This document shows, one piece after another, positions 11,951 through 22,261 of a stretch of 64,000 bases of DNA. The stretch is from positions 4,253,702 to 4,317,701 of the forward strand of contig JAGTTD010000019.1 of assembly GCA_018398585.1 (NCBI GenBank), read 5' to 3'. Made by a program: the position numbers and the translations under genes. The notes beneath the pieces are model-generated. The model saw only the letters and a program-made list of their open reading frames with translations. It searched no databases and was not told the origin of the DNA. How positions within the stretch are numbered: position 1 is the first letter of the stretch; every line of letters starts with the position of its first letter. Origin of the DNA: Simmondsia chinensis. Taxonomy: Eukaryota; Streptophyta; Magnoliopsida; Caryophyllales; Simmondsiaceae.

Positions 11951-12106
11951 ACTTCCCCGTTGGCGTGCAACTTCGGGCGTTTTCTTGTCCCCTACCCCAA
12001 ATGGCGTGCACCTAAGAGTAAACAGTAAACTGTGATAGTTTGCTAAATATTTTTAAAAATATGATATTTTGCTAATTTTTTTTTAAATTTGTATGCTAAA
12101 TTAGTC
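11951..12106 (-). repeat. MULE right terminal inverted repeat
   Basis: Mirror copy of 1817-1977. The GC-rich inner part reads GTTGGCGTGCAACTTC and CCCCAAATGGCGTGCACC on the plus strand, and the element ends CTAAATTAGTC just before the target duplication. Confidence 0.9.
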
Positions 12107-12116
12107 ACCATTGCTG
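12107..12116. repeat. right target-site duplication of MULE
   Basis: ACCATTGCTG follows the right inverted repeat and matches 1807-1816 exactly, which fixes the element borders. Confidence 0.88.
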
Positions 12117-12149
12117 TGACCTCTACACCAAACCACTAGACCCGAAAAT

Positions 12150-12590
12150 ATAAAAGAAAAATTTTTTTTTACTGAAAATTACCTAATTTTTAAGTATAAT
12201 TTTAAAAGATTACCTATATTTTCTAATTTTTTTTAAAAAAATCTAAACTTTTCAATGTCACACCTTAATGTTAGCACCATTAATATCCGTTATTTTCACC
12301 GACGTAACTTTTGAAGGAAAAATGGAAATAAATTTCAAAAAAATTGAATTTAAATATCAAATAATTATAAAATACATAAAAAATATTTCAAATATTTAAT
12401 TTTTAAAAAATAGTTCTATAAATGCCACGTAAGCAAAAACTAACGGATGTTAATGGCATTAACACTAATGTGTGATTTTGAAAATTTTTAAAAATTTTAG
12501 GTGATTTTTTTAATATTAAAAAATATAGGTAGTTTTTTAAAAACGCACCTAAAATTAGGTAATTTTTAATTAAAAAAAAAAACCAAAAAA
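12150..12590. mobile_element. foldback MITE with long imperfect inverted arms
   Basis: The left arm (about 12171-12330) and right arm (about 12420-12575) are reverse complements. The outer ends are GAAAATTACCTAATTTT and its partner AAAATTAGGTAATTTT. The inner blocks are CACACCTTAATGTTAGCACC and GCATTAACACTAATGTGTG. No coding capacity is present. Related partial arms lie at about 3650-3800, 45390-45560 and 57408-57530, so this is a dispersed family. The target duplication cannot be fixed in the A/T-run flanks. Confidence 0.6.
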
Positions 12591-12939
12591 GTTTCCATTT
12601 TTTCTCATATAATTCGCAACGACGTATATGAAATAAGTTGGCAGAATTATCATATGTTTATTAATATATTTGCTAATTATTGTTGTTTATGGACTAATTT
12701 TCTTTGATCTTACTTTAAATTCCAAATTAATAAAAGTGTTCAACTCAACTCTTTGCTATTTTCTTGCTTATAAAATTTTTATAATCCAAATTTTGCTATT
12801 TTCTGCCGTTGGCGTTTGAATTTCTCCTACTGCATGGCGGCTTTATTTTATTTTTTTTTAAACATTTTTTTAATGGACGGCTATTTTTAAAAGCTAGGAA
12901 GTATGGATACAGACAAAATAGGGAGAATTAAATAGAAAG

Positions 12940-13600
12940 CTTATATGTACTTGTTTTATTCTATAGATGTAACTGTTATGATCGGTCTGCCTTTTTGTTG
13001 ATGATTGCTTATGCTCCCTCCCCAGTTTTGGTTTGTTGTATTGATTTTGTCTATTGTAAAGGAGTTTTTACTTAAATTATTATGTCGATTATTTTATTTT
13101 TCTTTTAGTCCATTTATTTTTCGTTATTATCGTGGTATTTGATTCGATTGTGATCCGAATTAAATTGTTTATTTCTGCATAAATTGGTATCAGAGCATAT
13201 CAGATTTGTTTAGATTTCCTAACAATTAGGATTTGTTTTAAAATTCAGATTTAAACTATTTATTTATTTTTCTTTATTTAAAAAGGAGCACAGGGATTGC
13301 GATCTCAGCCATTGGATCTAGCACAAGGATTGCAATCTCAGTCATTGGTTCTAATTATGAATTAATTTAAATTTTAAATTAGTTAGAATTAAACTAGGAA
13401 AACCCCTCTATTTAAAGAGGAGGATAGTTAGGGTTTTAGTTAACCAATTTTAGAATCAATTTTATGAGTTATTTGTTCATTCTATTCTTAAGAGTGAAAA
13501 TAAGAGTCGAATTTATCTTTTTCCTATAATTTTTATTAGAGTTTAATCAAATTAAAGGAAAAACAGTCGTTTCCTTCCTGTTCTCCTAATCTTCCGCTGT
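12940..13600 (+). mobile_element. LTR end plus primer-binding site of a copia-like element
   Basis: Bases 13060-13180 match the reverse complement of the LTR at 26901-27419 (shared blocks CTTTTAGTCCATTTATTT, CGTGGTATTTGATTCGATTG and TGATCCG). Directly after comes TGGTATCAGAGC (13185-13196), complementary to the 3' end of initiator tRNA-Met and the usual copia primer-binding site. About 400 bp of leader-like sequence follows with no gag frame, so this is a 5' remnant in plus orientation. The left LTR edge is not defined. Confidence 0.6.
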
Positions 13601-13604
13601 CGCA

Positions 13605-14860
13605 CTGTATCATGTGTATGTGATATTGAGGGAAGATGCATGTTTGAATGTGAATGAGAAGCACAAATTGAATTGTATGACTAAATTCAAACCGTATATA
13701 TTATTTTTATATTTCATTATTTAATTAAAAATTATAATATTATATTAAAAATAACATATAATTTATATTTATATGTTATGCAAATTCAAATTTAATTAAT
13801 TCAACGTTAGACTTGCTATTATTTCATATAATACATGGAGTTATTATTGTCAATGCAAAATTGTTATTGATAGATTCGATTACAAATAGTAGGATCTATA
13901 AAATTGCCTTAAAAACTATGATGTCACTCTAGCAATAACCAATTTGTTTTTACAACAACATTTCCATTTTTTTTATATTTTATATATTAAGATGTAATAT
14001 TTTAAAATTTTAATTTATACATATTAAGTATATAAATTAGGTAAATTACTTTCAAGGAACTATCTATCCGAAAAGCTAAAGCTGATTGGTGAAGGTTCAG
14101 GATTGGTTTTATACTCCAACATATCCCCTCACGCAAATGCCCGTTTGGGCATGAAGCGTGGATAATGCACAGGCCCACCTCATACCTTGTGCTTAATTGT
14201 TTTAATATTGTAAGTGGGGGCTGTTGAGATTCGAACTCCTGACCTCTTGGTCATCAAGGCTTTGATACCATGTCAAGGAACCATCTGTCTTAAAAGCTTA
14301 ATTTGATGGGTGAAGGTTCATGATTGGTTTTATACTCCAACAATTACATATATGATAAAAATTTAAGTATCAAATAAATACTTTACTAACATATAATAAT
14401 TTAAAAATTTTAATATAAATTTATATACATTAAATATATATAAATTATATATTACATAATAATTTTTAATTACGTAATAAAATATATATATATATATATA
14501 TATATAAAAAAAACAGTTTTCATGCAATGGGAGTGCCCACCGCATGTGATATTCAACAGTATACGCTAATTTGGAAACTTCTACAAGCTTCAATAGGAAA
14601 ATGAAAACTAATTAAAAATTTTGATTATACTATTAAAAACTTAGTTTTTTTTTTTTTTTTTTACTATAAATTTAGATGGGGTTTAAAAAATTTATCTAAA
14701 TCTTCTAATTTTTTTTTAAAAATAAATCTTAAGCACTTTAATTAATTCTTGGATAATTTGAGAGAAGTAAAAGATATTAAAAAAATATTTTTCATGAGAA
14801 ATGAAAAACTTCGACCAATTCATTCAAGAATAAGTACCTCGACCAATTCATTCAGGTCAA
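13605..14860 (-). repeat. dispersed repeat, copy 1 (minus orientation)
   Basis: The reverse complement of this region aligns with 43030-43830, and a central part aligns with 45060-45370. Recognisable shared blocks are CCACCGCATGTGAT, GAATTTAGTCATACAATTCA, GACAATAATAACTCCAT and GAATTGGTCGA near the end. A TA dinucleotide run is at about 14485-14505 and a T tract at 14645-14662. No coding region was found. A SMART element is inserted at 14050-14342. Confidence 0.55.
14050..14342 (-). mobile_element. SMART/TRIM miniature LTR retrotransposon
   Basis: 293 bp with terminal repeats of about 72 bp, read on the minus strand as TGTTGGAGTATAAAACC... ending near TTGACA. Next to the 5' LTR is a primer-binding site of TGGTATCAAAGCC type, and before the 3' LTR a purine tract of TGAGGGG type. 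The flanks are the perfect 5-mer ATTAC at 14045-14049 and 14343-14347. The length, tiny LTRs and lack of coding match the SMART group of small LTR elements. A second copy in opposite orientation is at 52020-52312. Confidence 0.88.
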
Positions 14861-15114
14861 GGAACCATCGGGGAGGTCCCGAACGATCGGTACTGGCCGA
14901 TCAATCGGCCCCCTTGCGGCTGCAAAACTTGAATTTTTTCCTTAAATCACCCGGTTGATTGGACATCCCCCCGATCGATCGGTGACCCATCGGCATCCCA
15001 TAAATCCTAAATACATAAATTTGAGGCATATTCCTAATAAACCTCCACCTTGACTCAAATTTCAAAAAATAAAAACAATTCTCCACCTTCTACACAAAAC
15101 ACCCCATACACGGG

Positions 15115-15994
15115 GTTATCTAGAAAAAACACAAAACGTAATCCAGTCCGAGCGATGCTTGAACTTTCTGCTAGGTAGCACTGAAGTGAACATATATGAG
15201 AGGTTATCGGCAATACTAATCTTCTTTTTCTTTGGATTGGCTCTTAACACATCTTCTGAAACAGCCACCTGCTGCTAAACTGTGTTACTTAACTGAAACT
15301 GAACTCCCTCTGGCTTATTGACCTGACCTGAATCACAAAAGACTAATGACATCTTCTGTGGAGATAGCAATGAAGACTCATCAAACGTGACATCTCTACT
15401 CGTCAGGAATTGCTTGAAGCGAAGACTCTTCTGCTTCCCATAAATGCCTTGTTCACAAGATATCAGTCCTGTAGACTGACCACACAACAAGCCCCTTTTA
15501 CTGTGCTCAGAAAGACCTGTATCACCTGAATGATCCAATCTCAAGCTCCTTGACTTTGTGATCTCTGGTTCTGTCAACAACGATGATGATGAAGATATCT
15601 TAACTGATCATGCAACTGTGGAACTAATAAGCTCATACAATGTACCTTACCTTCTGCCTGCCATAACTATCAAAGCACCCTTAACGACCTTCAAAACTCC
15701 ACCTTTAGCTGTGTACCTGTACCCTTTAGACTCAAGAGTACCTAAAGAGATGAGATTTTTCTTCAAATTAGGAACATGACGAACGTCGCTCAGTGTCCTA
15801 ATAGTGCCATCGAACATTTTAATATGAATTGTTCCTATCCCCAAAACTCTGCATCCTGCATCGTTATCCATCTGAACAGTTCCACCCTGAATTGACACGT
15901 ATGTGGTGAACCAGTCTCTATAGGGACAAACATGATAGGAGCAACCCGAATCAAAAATCCAACTTTCTTTAAAACTGGACTTAGGTTCAGACAC
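15115..15994 (-). pseudogene. copia protease and GAG-pre-integrase remnants
   Basis: The minus frame 15994-15647 includes WIFDSGCSYHVCPYRDWF, where DSG is the retropepsin catalytic motif, then SDVRHVPNLKKNLISLGTL. A second piece (about 15640-15275) reads LSEHSKRGLLCGQSTG and YGKQKSLRFKQ, which is GAG-pre-integrase, and then jumps straight to FLTSRDVTFDES, which normally lies after the integrase core. The last piece is the polyprotein C terminus. Two large deletions, of integrase and of RT-RNase H, are therefore visible. Confidence 0.72.
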
Positions 15995-16180
15995 TGACAG
16001 AATATCTCCATCCTCATATTCAACAACACTAGCTTCTGCAAATCTTTGGTCAGACGTGTTATCTGCTTCTAGTTTTCTCCTAAGCTTGTAACAGTCTCTC
16101 TCAATATTCCCTTTCTTATGACAGTAATTACAAGTTAGGTCTTGATGTCTAGACTTAAACTTGTTTTAACTATGATCAAA

Positions 16181-16815
16181 TTATTTAAACTTAGGTCTTT
16201 CTTTGACAAATAAACCACAACCTGAGTTCTGAATGGAGTCGGGCAACTCCTTAGCTACTCTTTCTTTACTTAGTAGGTTTCTCTTAACTTCATCAACTGT
16301 GATAGATTGCCTATCACCATAAATTATGCTTTCTACAAAGCCTTTATATGAAGTAGAGAGTGAACATAATAAAAGCATAGCTTGGTCTTCATCTTTACGA
16401 GCGTTACCCAATTCTTTCAATTCTTGAATAATTGCATTAAACTCATTAACATGATTCTTAAGTGACGTACCTTCTGACATACAAAACGTGAACAACCGAC
16501 GCTTAACTACGAGTTTGTTGGAGACTGACTTGAAACAGAACATATCATGCAATTTCTCCCACAACTCCTTAGCGGTCTTCACTTCAAGAACTTCTGTCAA
16601 AACGTCATCGGTAAGACACATCTGAATAGCTGTGAGTGCCTTCCCATCTAACTCCTCCCATTGTGCATCAGATAGACTCTCCGGTTTCTTCTTTTTTCCT
16701 TCTAGGGCTTTCCTCAAGCCACTCTGCGTCAGGAGACCCTTAACCCGGACTTGCCACAAACTAAAACTTCCTTGACCTCCGAACTTCTCAACTTCAGTCT
16801 TAATTGCGGATGCCA
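16181..16815 (-). pseudogene. copia gag polyprotein, N-terminal part
   Basis: The chosen start at 16815 gives MASAIKTEVEKFGGQGSFS followed by LWQVRVKGLLTQSGLRKAL, the typical copia gag opening (UBN2-like domain). It continues AKELWEKLHDMF and HVNEFNAIIQELKELG and stops at 16181. After a frame break (about 16140-16080) a CCHC-like knuckle reads CNYCHKKGNIERDC, with Asn at the usual His position. The normal product is the particle-forming gag part of a single polyprotein. Here the frame is broken from the protease region, so no functional polyprotein can be made. Confidence 0.8.
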
Positions 16816-17539
16816 TAATATCAAATCGAAATAAATAGGGCTCTGATACCAATTTGTTAGAAAAATCTGGAACAAATTTGATATGCTTTGATACCAATTG
16901 TTAGAAAAATCTAACCTTGACAAATCTGGTATTCAGGATACCAATTTATAATATGGATACTTGATGCGAAAGCGTTAACCCTAATCACTTGATTCGATTC
17001 AAATAGTATGACTCTCGCAAACTAGAAGTAAACAAAAATAGGTAAAGGGACGAACAAATAAAACAACACACAATGATTTACGTGAAAACTCCTCTACAAT
17101 TGAGAGGGAAGAGAACCACGGGCGGAGATGGAGATTCTTTATTGATACTTGAATGGAAGAATTACAATAGCACTTCCTCTGAACGAGATCTATGAAAGAA
17201 TTATGAATCACTTTTTCTTAACTCTCGTGATTGACTGAATAACTGAATTGGACGAATTACTAAATCACCTCTCAACAAAGGGAACAACGCTTTCTTTAAT
17301 TGGATTCTAATTGGATCACCAAATACGTAAACACTAGGCACGTATTTATACCGAAAGGGGAAAACGACTCCCGATCGAAAAGTACTGGTCGATCGATCGG
17401 CCCCCTTGCGGCTGCAAAACTTGAATTTTCTCCTTAAATCACCATATCTATCGGACATCCCCCTGATCGATCGGTGACACCTCGGTAACCCATAAATCCT
17501 AAATACATAAATTTGAAGCATATTCCTAAGAGCTTAGCA

Positions 17540-18830
17540 TAAATTAGGCACCCAATCAGCGCAAGAAAACGAGAAGATGATTAAGGCACCCTATGCCTTG
17601 GTTCACGTATGTTATGGTATATACTCGGCAAGATATTTACCAACGATCCCACTCTATATTACGAAATGCAACAATTAAAACACAACAACAGATTCAATGT
17701 GAAAATAAAATCAAACACACAAGAGTTACTTGGCTCGGCCTAAAATGCCTATGTTCATGGAGTTGCAAAAATATTTTATTGCTTGAAAGTTTACAAAGAG
17801 TTTTTTCTCCCTAATTTTTCACTCAACTCTCTCAAATCTTAAACAAGGATTTTATAGGTGCACACAAAGAACCCCTAATTTTTCAATTGAAATCATCAGA
17901 ATCGGCCTGATCCTTTGCTCCATAGACTTGATATATAACAGTTTAAAAGGAGGCTCCACATAACAAGTCTAACACTTTCCCTACCAGAACCAAGTACATC
18001 TCGATTCGATGTCATTTATTCAGCATTTTCTAGATGAAAGGCAGCTATGTTACAAAAGAATATGCAGGAGCAAGAATCGCTGTAAATAAGTTGACAAACA
18101 ATGTTACTTGACAAATTGAAGTTGCACAATAGCTCTTGCCTATTATTAGGGACATTCAATCTATTAGCACATCCCTATATCTTATTATGTAATCCCATAT
18201 ATTCAGAGAAGCCAACGGATCGGCATATTGGTTTGCAAATGTGGGTCATGAGAGTACTGGCATTTCTGTTTGGGACCATGCTCCTTCCAGTACTCTCCTC
18301 TCCATTGTAAGAGATGATGCCCTTGGGTTCCCTCTACTAAGATGCAGATCTTAATGACAGGCAGCTCAGTCTTTACCTCTGTAAAAAAATAAAAAATAAA
18401 AAAAAATAAATCTATCCTTCAATATAAAAGGATTTATATGTAATGGAAAATGATTAATTATTAATACAATTAATAAATATTCTTTAGCAAATTAAATTAC
18501 TAAACTTAATGAGTTATTAATTAGAACAATTGGCAAAACCTTCCGTTAAGCACTTTTGCCAAAATTTACCAGGCGTATGGTGTTTTTAGGCCCGACCCAT
18601 GGAGTCGACATATATGAATATGCATACAAGTCCAAATGGGGTTCCATTCAAAAAATAATTGACATTAGACAGAGTAACACTAATATCTTCTCTGTCATAA
18701 CTCTAATGTGAGATTTTACTAGATTCACATGTGGATTCCTTTACTAGATTTCACTTAGATAGAGTAAACGACTAGATTAGACATCGATATCTTCTCTCTC
18801 ATAACTCTTATATGAGATTTTACTAGATTC
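17540..18830. other. unclassified sequence between copia and LINE tail
   Basis: No supported gene. A plus-strand stretch near 18228-18345 reads GHESTGISVWDHAPSSTLLS and is followed by an A-rich tract (18383-18408), so it could be the end of a retrotransposed transcript. Its family is not recognised. Bases 18660-18835 contain a near-direct repeat (CATAACTCTAATGTGAGATT and CATAACTCTTATATGAGATT). Confidence 0.4.
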
Positions 18831-18839
18831 ACATGGAGA

Positions 18840-19282
18840 TGCCTGTGGGAGTGTTTTTGTGTTCCTCTTTGCCCTTCACCAATGTTAGTCTTTTTCGTTT
18901 CTTCTCTTTGGGTTCTGGTTCCGTCTGTGCGCTTTTTGGTCAGCTCTTTCTTCCTCTTTAGTACTGTGGTTTGTTTGGCTTTGTGTGGTCCTTTAGTTTG
19001 GCTGCTGGCTTTAGTTTGAGTTGTCCGGGGTTTTTTGTGAGTTCGGTTTTGGGTCTTGGCTGGGTTTTGGTCGTTTGGACGGGTCTTAGGTTTCTAGGTT
19101 TGTTGTGGGTTCTTTTTGTGTTGCTTGCTCTTGTCTTCTATGTTTCATATTTTGTGGCTTTGGCTTTTCTTTGTTGTTCTTTTTCTCTTTCTTTTGCTGG
19201 TTAGTTAACTGGTCGAGGTCTCGCGTTTACGAGTGCGCCTGTCTTGTATTGTATTTCCAACGCTATGTATCGGAAAAAAAAA
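18840..19282 (+). mobile_element. L1-type LINE 3' UTR-like tail
   Basis: T/G-rich sequence (TTTGG, TTCTT) ending GCTATGTATCGG and then an A run at 19273-19281. The composition and end resemble other L1 tails in the window (40680-40861, 61110-61395). No protein domain is visible, so the assignment rests on tail style only. Confidence 0.45.
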
Positions 19283-19439
19283 TTATTAGTTTAATTTGGT
19301 TTTGATTTACAGATAGCAGGAAATGGGATACCTTGGTTTGCAAAGTATGCAGAACACTAATTAACTAGATGACAATCTATACAAAGAAAAGTAAAATACA
19401 AAAGACATTTTGAAAACTCTCACCCAAATTTAAGAGCTT

Positions 19440-19625
19440 TTCTTGCTGTTCACTTGAATTTCCTGCCTGTTTATTTTTGTTTTGTCATATTTTTCCGTGT
19501 TTTTTTTTAGGTATTTTTATCTTTGTTTTCTGACTCTGCCTTTTATGCGGATTGACTGTGGCATTGTCTATACAAGCTACCAGTTTTGTAGTGCGACTTT
19601 GTCGCTAATTATCGAAAAGAAGCAC
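19440..19625 (+). mobile_element. second LINE 3' tail fragment
   Basis: The end GCGACTTTGTCGCTAATTATCGAAAA matches the reverse complement of 59285-59345 in pieces (GACTTTGTC, TTGTCTATAC, TGCGACTTTG), suggesting a shared L1 3' UTR family. No coding sequence remains. Confidence 0.4.
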
Positions 19626-19777
19626 TTGAGCTCATGTTGACTAGTTTCCATATCCTATACTTTATTTAATTAAATTAAAATGCTAAAATAACAGCGCTGG
19701 TCAAAAGTGATCAAATAAACTAAGAAGGTGAATCCGACCTTGGTGTTACATATAACTGATAAGATCCGTTGTTATAT

Positions 19778-19825
19778 ATATAAACAACAACAACAACAGT
19801 CCCAGTGCCACAGGGGCTCCCGCAC
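19778..19825 (-). mobile_element. 48-bp RTE LINE 3'-tail insertion upstream of the dioxygenase gene
   Basis: A CAA run, then CAGTCCCAGTGCCAC and AGGGGCTCCCGCAC, the reverse complement of the RTE tail. The flanks AAGATCCGTTGTTATAT (19761-19777) and AAGATCCATTGTTATAT (19826-19842) are a 17-bp target duplication with one mismatch. It sits about 330 bp upstream of the 20155 start codon. Confidence 0.8.
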
Positions 19826-20064
19826 AAGATCCATTGTTATATTTTAAAGATTATTTTATATCTAATTTACATATTTTTCAAAAAATTATCTAATTTATAT
19901 AATTAGTATAATTATAAAAAATTCACTAATGCAGGCAAAAAAATAAAAAATTATGACATCCACTTTTAAAAATAGTCCAAGATACGCAACAACCATGCAC
20001 CGTCGCAGTATGAGCCTCGGCCGCCATTATAGAAAGAAAAAATATATAAAAAAATATGAAACTT

Positions 20065-20073
20065 CAATAAATA
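20065..20073 (+). promoter_or_regulatory. probable TATA region of dioxygenase gene
   Basis: CAATAAATA lies about 85 bp before the start codon. The paralogue at 31857-31864 has the canonical TATAAATA followed by the same GAGCCCC, so the intact gene has a one-base weaker version of the same box. Confidence 0.5.
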
Positions 20074-20154
20074 GAGCCCCCAACTAAACACTTCTAATTA
20101 AATATCCCCACTCGCATTACACATTACCCAAAAAGAGAGGGAAAAAAGAAAAAA

Positions 20155-22208
20155 ATGGTGAGCGCTTCATTAAATTATGATCGTGAAACCGAGCTGAAAG
20201 CCTTCGATGAAACAAAAATCGGTGTAAAGGGCCTAGTAGATGCTGGAGTGACGCATTTACCACGCATCTTTGTTAACAACCAGGCACATGAGGAGGATGT
20301 GACCCCACCTCCCACTGACACCCGACCCACCAACCCTAACTTGGCCATCCCAGTGATAGACCTGGCTGGGGTCGACAGTGGTGACGTGGCAAAGCGAAGG
20401 GAGTTGATGAAGGAGGTGTCGGACATGTGTCAGAAGTGGGGGTTCTTCCAGGTGGTGAACCACGGGATCCCACAGGAGGTGTTGGATAGGATACATGAGG
20501 GTGCGCAGATGTTCTATGATCTGGACCCGAAGGTGAAGAAGAAGTATTATAGAAGGGGGCATGAGAGCGGGGAGAAGTTTGTGTATACGTCGAACTTTTA
20601 CTTGTATAAGGGGCCGGTTACTAATTGGAGAGACTCTACTATCAGTATTATGGAGCCCCCTCCTAACCCTGAAGAGTTGCCTGAAGTTTGCCGGTACGTA
20701 CATTTTATCACCTAAGTTATCTAGACTTAGTTATTGTCACTGTATGAAACTATTTACAGGTCTTCACTAACCATTTTAAATTCCTAGGATAGTTGTTTTG
20801 TTGATATAGTACTAGAAGCTTATTGACCAAAACGTTAAGAGTTTGAATCATAACGGTTCTTATTTTTAATATGAAAATAATTTAGTCACAACGTATGAGG
20901 TGAATAGTGTGCATGTCCACGTTAGAGAATAAAATCATTCATGAGGTTTACTCATCGGCTTGAAGTATCTAATTTATAAATCAAATGACTCTTTTTTAGT
21001 ATATTATTATACCTCCTTATCTTATGTAGAAAAGAATATTAATATTGATACTCATGCAGGGACATAATGTTTGAGTACTCAACATACACGAAGAAATTGG
21101 CACTCACAATCTTCGAATTTCTATCTGAGGCAATGGGCCTGGACCCGAACCACTTGAGGGATATGGACACAACACAAGAGCATTTGTTGTTGACACACTA
21201 TTACCCGCCGTGCCCGGAACCAGAGTGGGCCATTGGGATTAACAAGCATGCGGATAACACTTTCCTTACAGTGCTGTTACAAGACAACGTAGGGGGCCTC
21301 CAAGTACTTCATGATGATCAGTGGATAGATGTGCCCCATATCCCTGGTGCACTTGTAATTAACTCTGGTGATCTTCTTCAGGCAAGTTCGTCATCTATTA
21401 TATTCTTGGGAGTTTTTTATTTCTAGAGTTATTATTATTAAAATAATAACTTTTAACAAATGATACTCATAAAAAAAAAATGATACACCTAAGTTGTGTA
21501 TCCAATAACATGAAATATCATAAGATTTAAAAAGTGATACGAAAACAAATGTTTTCTCATAAACTATAATGAATTTTTGTTGCATGTATGGAATATACAT
21601 CGGGCGTATCATCCGATATTTATAGCATTACTTTTAGTTTCTCAAGGATTGAAAAGTACGAATATAAAATGATGCATTTTTTTCGATAATTAACAAAAAA
21701 TTCGCAATACAAAACCAGCGTCCCGCAATGGTAACTTCATGTAAGAGTATCGAGGTTATAAAATTTTGTGGTCCTAAGCTTTAGAAGTTGGTATATATGT
21801 GAAGTTGACGTATAAGTTCAAGTGGATTTCAATCTAATATCTGTTAATATTGATTCAAGTAACATCATGACCATAACTTATCATATATAAGCTTGAGTAA
21901 TTCAGCTAATATCATTTCAGTTTATGGTGATTAATTTTCTAACATATTGTGTGTCATTGCAGCTTGTCACAAATGACAAATACAAGAGTGTAATCCACAG
22001 GGTTCAATCAAAGAAAGTTGGTCCAAGGATCTCGATTGCATCTTTCTTTAGATCTTATTTAGACAATCCAAGACCGTTCGCCCCAATTAAGGAATTACTG
22101 TCGGAAGAAAACCCCCCAATTTACAGGGAAACCACGATGAAGGAATACTTCGCTCAGTACTATGCCCAAGGCCAAGATGGCAGTGCCCTCGAACACTTCA
22201 AGCTCTGA
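20155..22208 (+). CDS. 2-oxoglutarate/Fe(II)-dependent dioxygenase, ACC-oxidase-homolog type (3 exons)
   Basis: Exons 20155-20693, 21060-21381 and 21963-22208 give 1107 bp and 368 residues. The N terminus has the group signature ETELKAFDETKIGVKGLVDA. DIOX_N includes IPVIDLAGV and CQKWGFFQVVNHGIP. The catalytic core has the iron ligands H243 and D245 (NKHADNTFLT) and H299 (YKSVIHRV) and the 2-oxoglutarate pair R309/S311 (GPRISIA), so every key residue is present. The group also contains deacetoxyvindoline 4-hydroxylase-like and ACC-oxidase-homolog enzymes, which hydroxylate or otherwise oxidise specialised metabolites in the cytosol. The substrate cannot be inferred here. Intron 1 is GT-AG. 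Intron 2 begins GCAAGT and ends AG, a GC-AG intron. It is the only intact member of a dispersed tandem group (31925-34661, 57592-57840). Confidence 0.92.
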
Positions 22209-22255
22209 ATTTGTGGTGGAAGAGATGAGTGTTGAGTCATAGGATATATGTTAGA

Positions 22256-22261
22256 AATAAA
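22256..22261 (+). promoter_or_regulatory. candidate polyadenylation signal
   Basis: AATAAA 48 bp after the dioxygenase stop codon. The pseudogene copy keeps the same AAATAAATT context at a similar distance. Confidence 0.5.

Larger units (their letters stand above)
1817..12106 (+). mobile_element. Mutator-like element (MULE) carrying transposase and plant mobile domain gene
   Basis: The ends are long inverted repeats (1817-1977 and 11951-12106) starting GACTAATTTAG, and the element is flanked by the identical 10-mer ACCATTGCTG at 1807-1816 and 12107-12116. Target duplications of about 9-11 bp are characteristic of Mutator-like elements. Inside, on the plus strand, are a decayed MULE transposase (4036-7038) and a multi-exon PMD gene (7233-11344). 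The element is 10.3 kb now, and about 7.7 kb without the nested hAT (5280-5847), RTE LINE (7755-9729) and 36-bp RTE tail (10282-10317). Premature stops in both genes mean this copy cannot move by itself, although its ends could still be recognised in trans. Confidence 0.9.
14862..17530 (-). mobile_element. copia element with internal deletion, minus strand
   Basis: The 3' LTR part is 14862-15076, preceded by a purine tract (GAAGGTGGAGA on the minus strand). The 5' LTR is about 16900-17530. A Met-tRNA primer site lies at 16840-16851. The two LTRs share the GATCGATCGG-rich block and the stretch containing GCGGCTGCAAAACTTGAATT. The interior holds gag, a protease-like part, a GAG-pre-integrase fragment and the last codons of RNase H (YMFTSVLPSRKFKHRSDWI, with the stop near 15118). 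Integrase core and reverse transcriptase are missing. Each LTR is truncated at its outer end, so no target duplication can be read. Confidence 0.78.

Noticed and set aside
18971..19305. A hydrophobic Phe/Leu/Cys-rich small protein.
   Set aside because: The T/G-rich sequence is a LINE 3' UTR-like tail and the hydrophobicity follows from T-rich codons; the same happens at 61115-61421.
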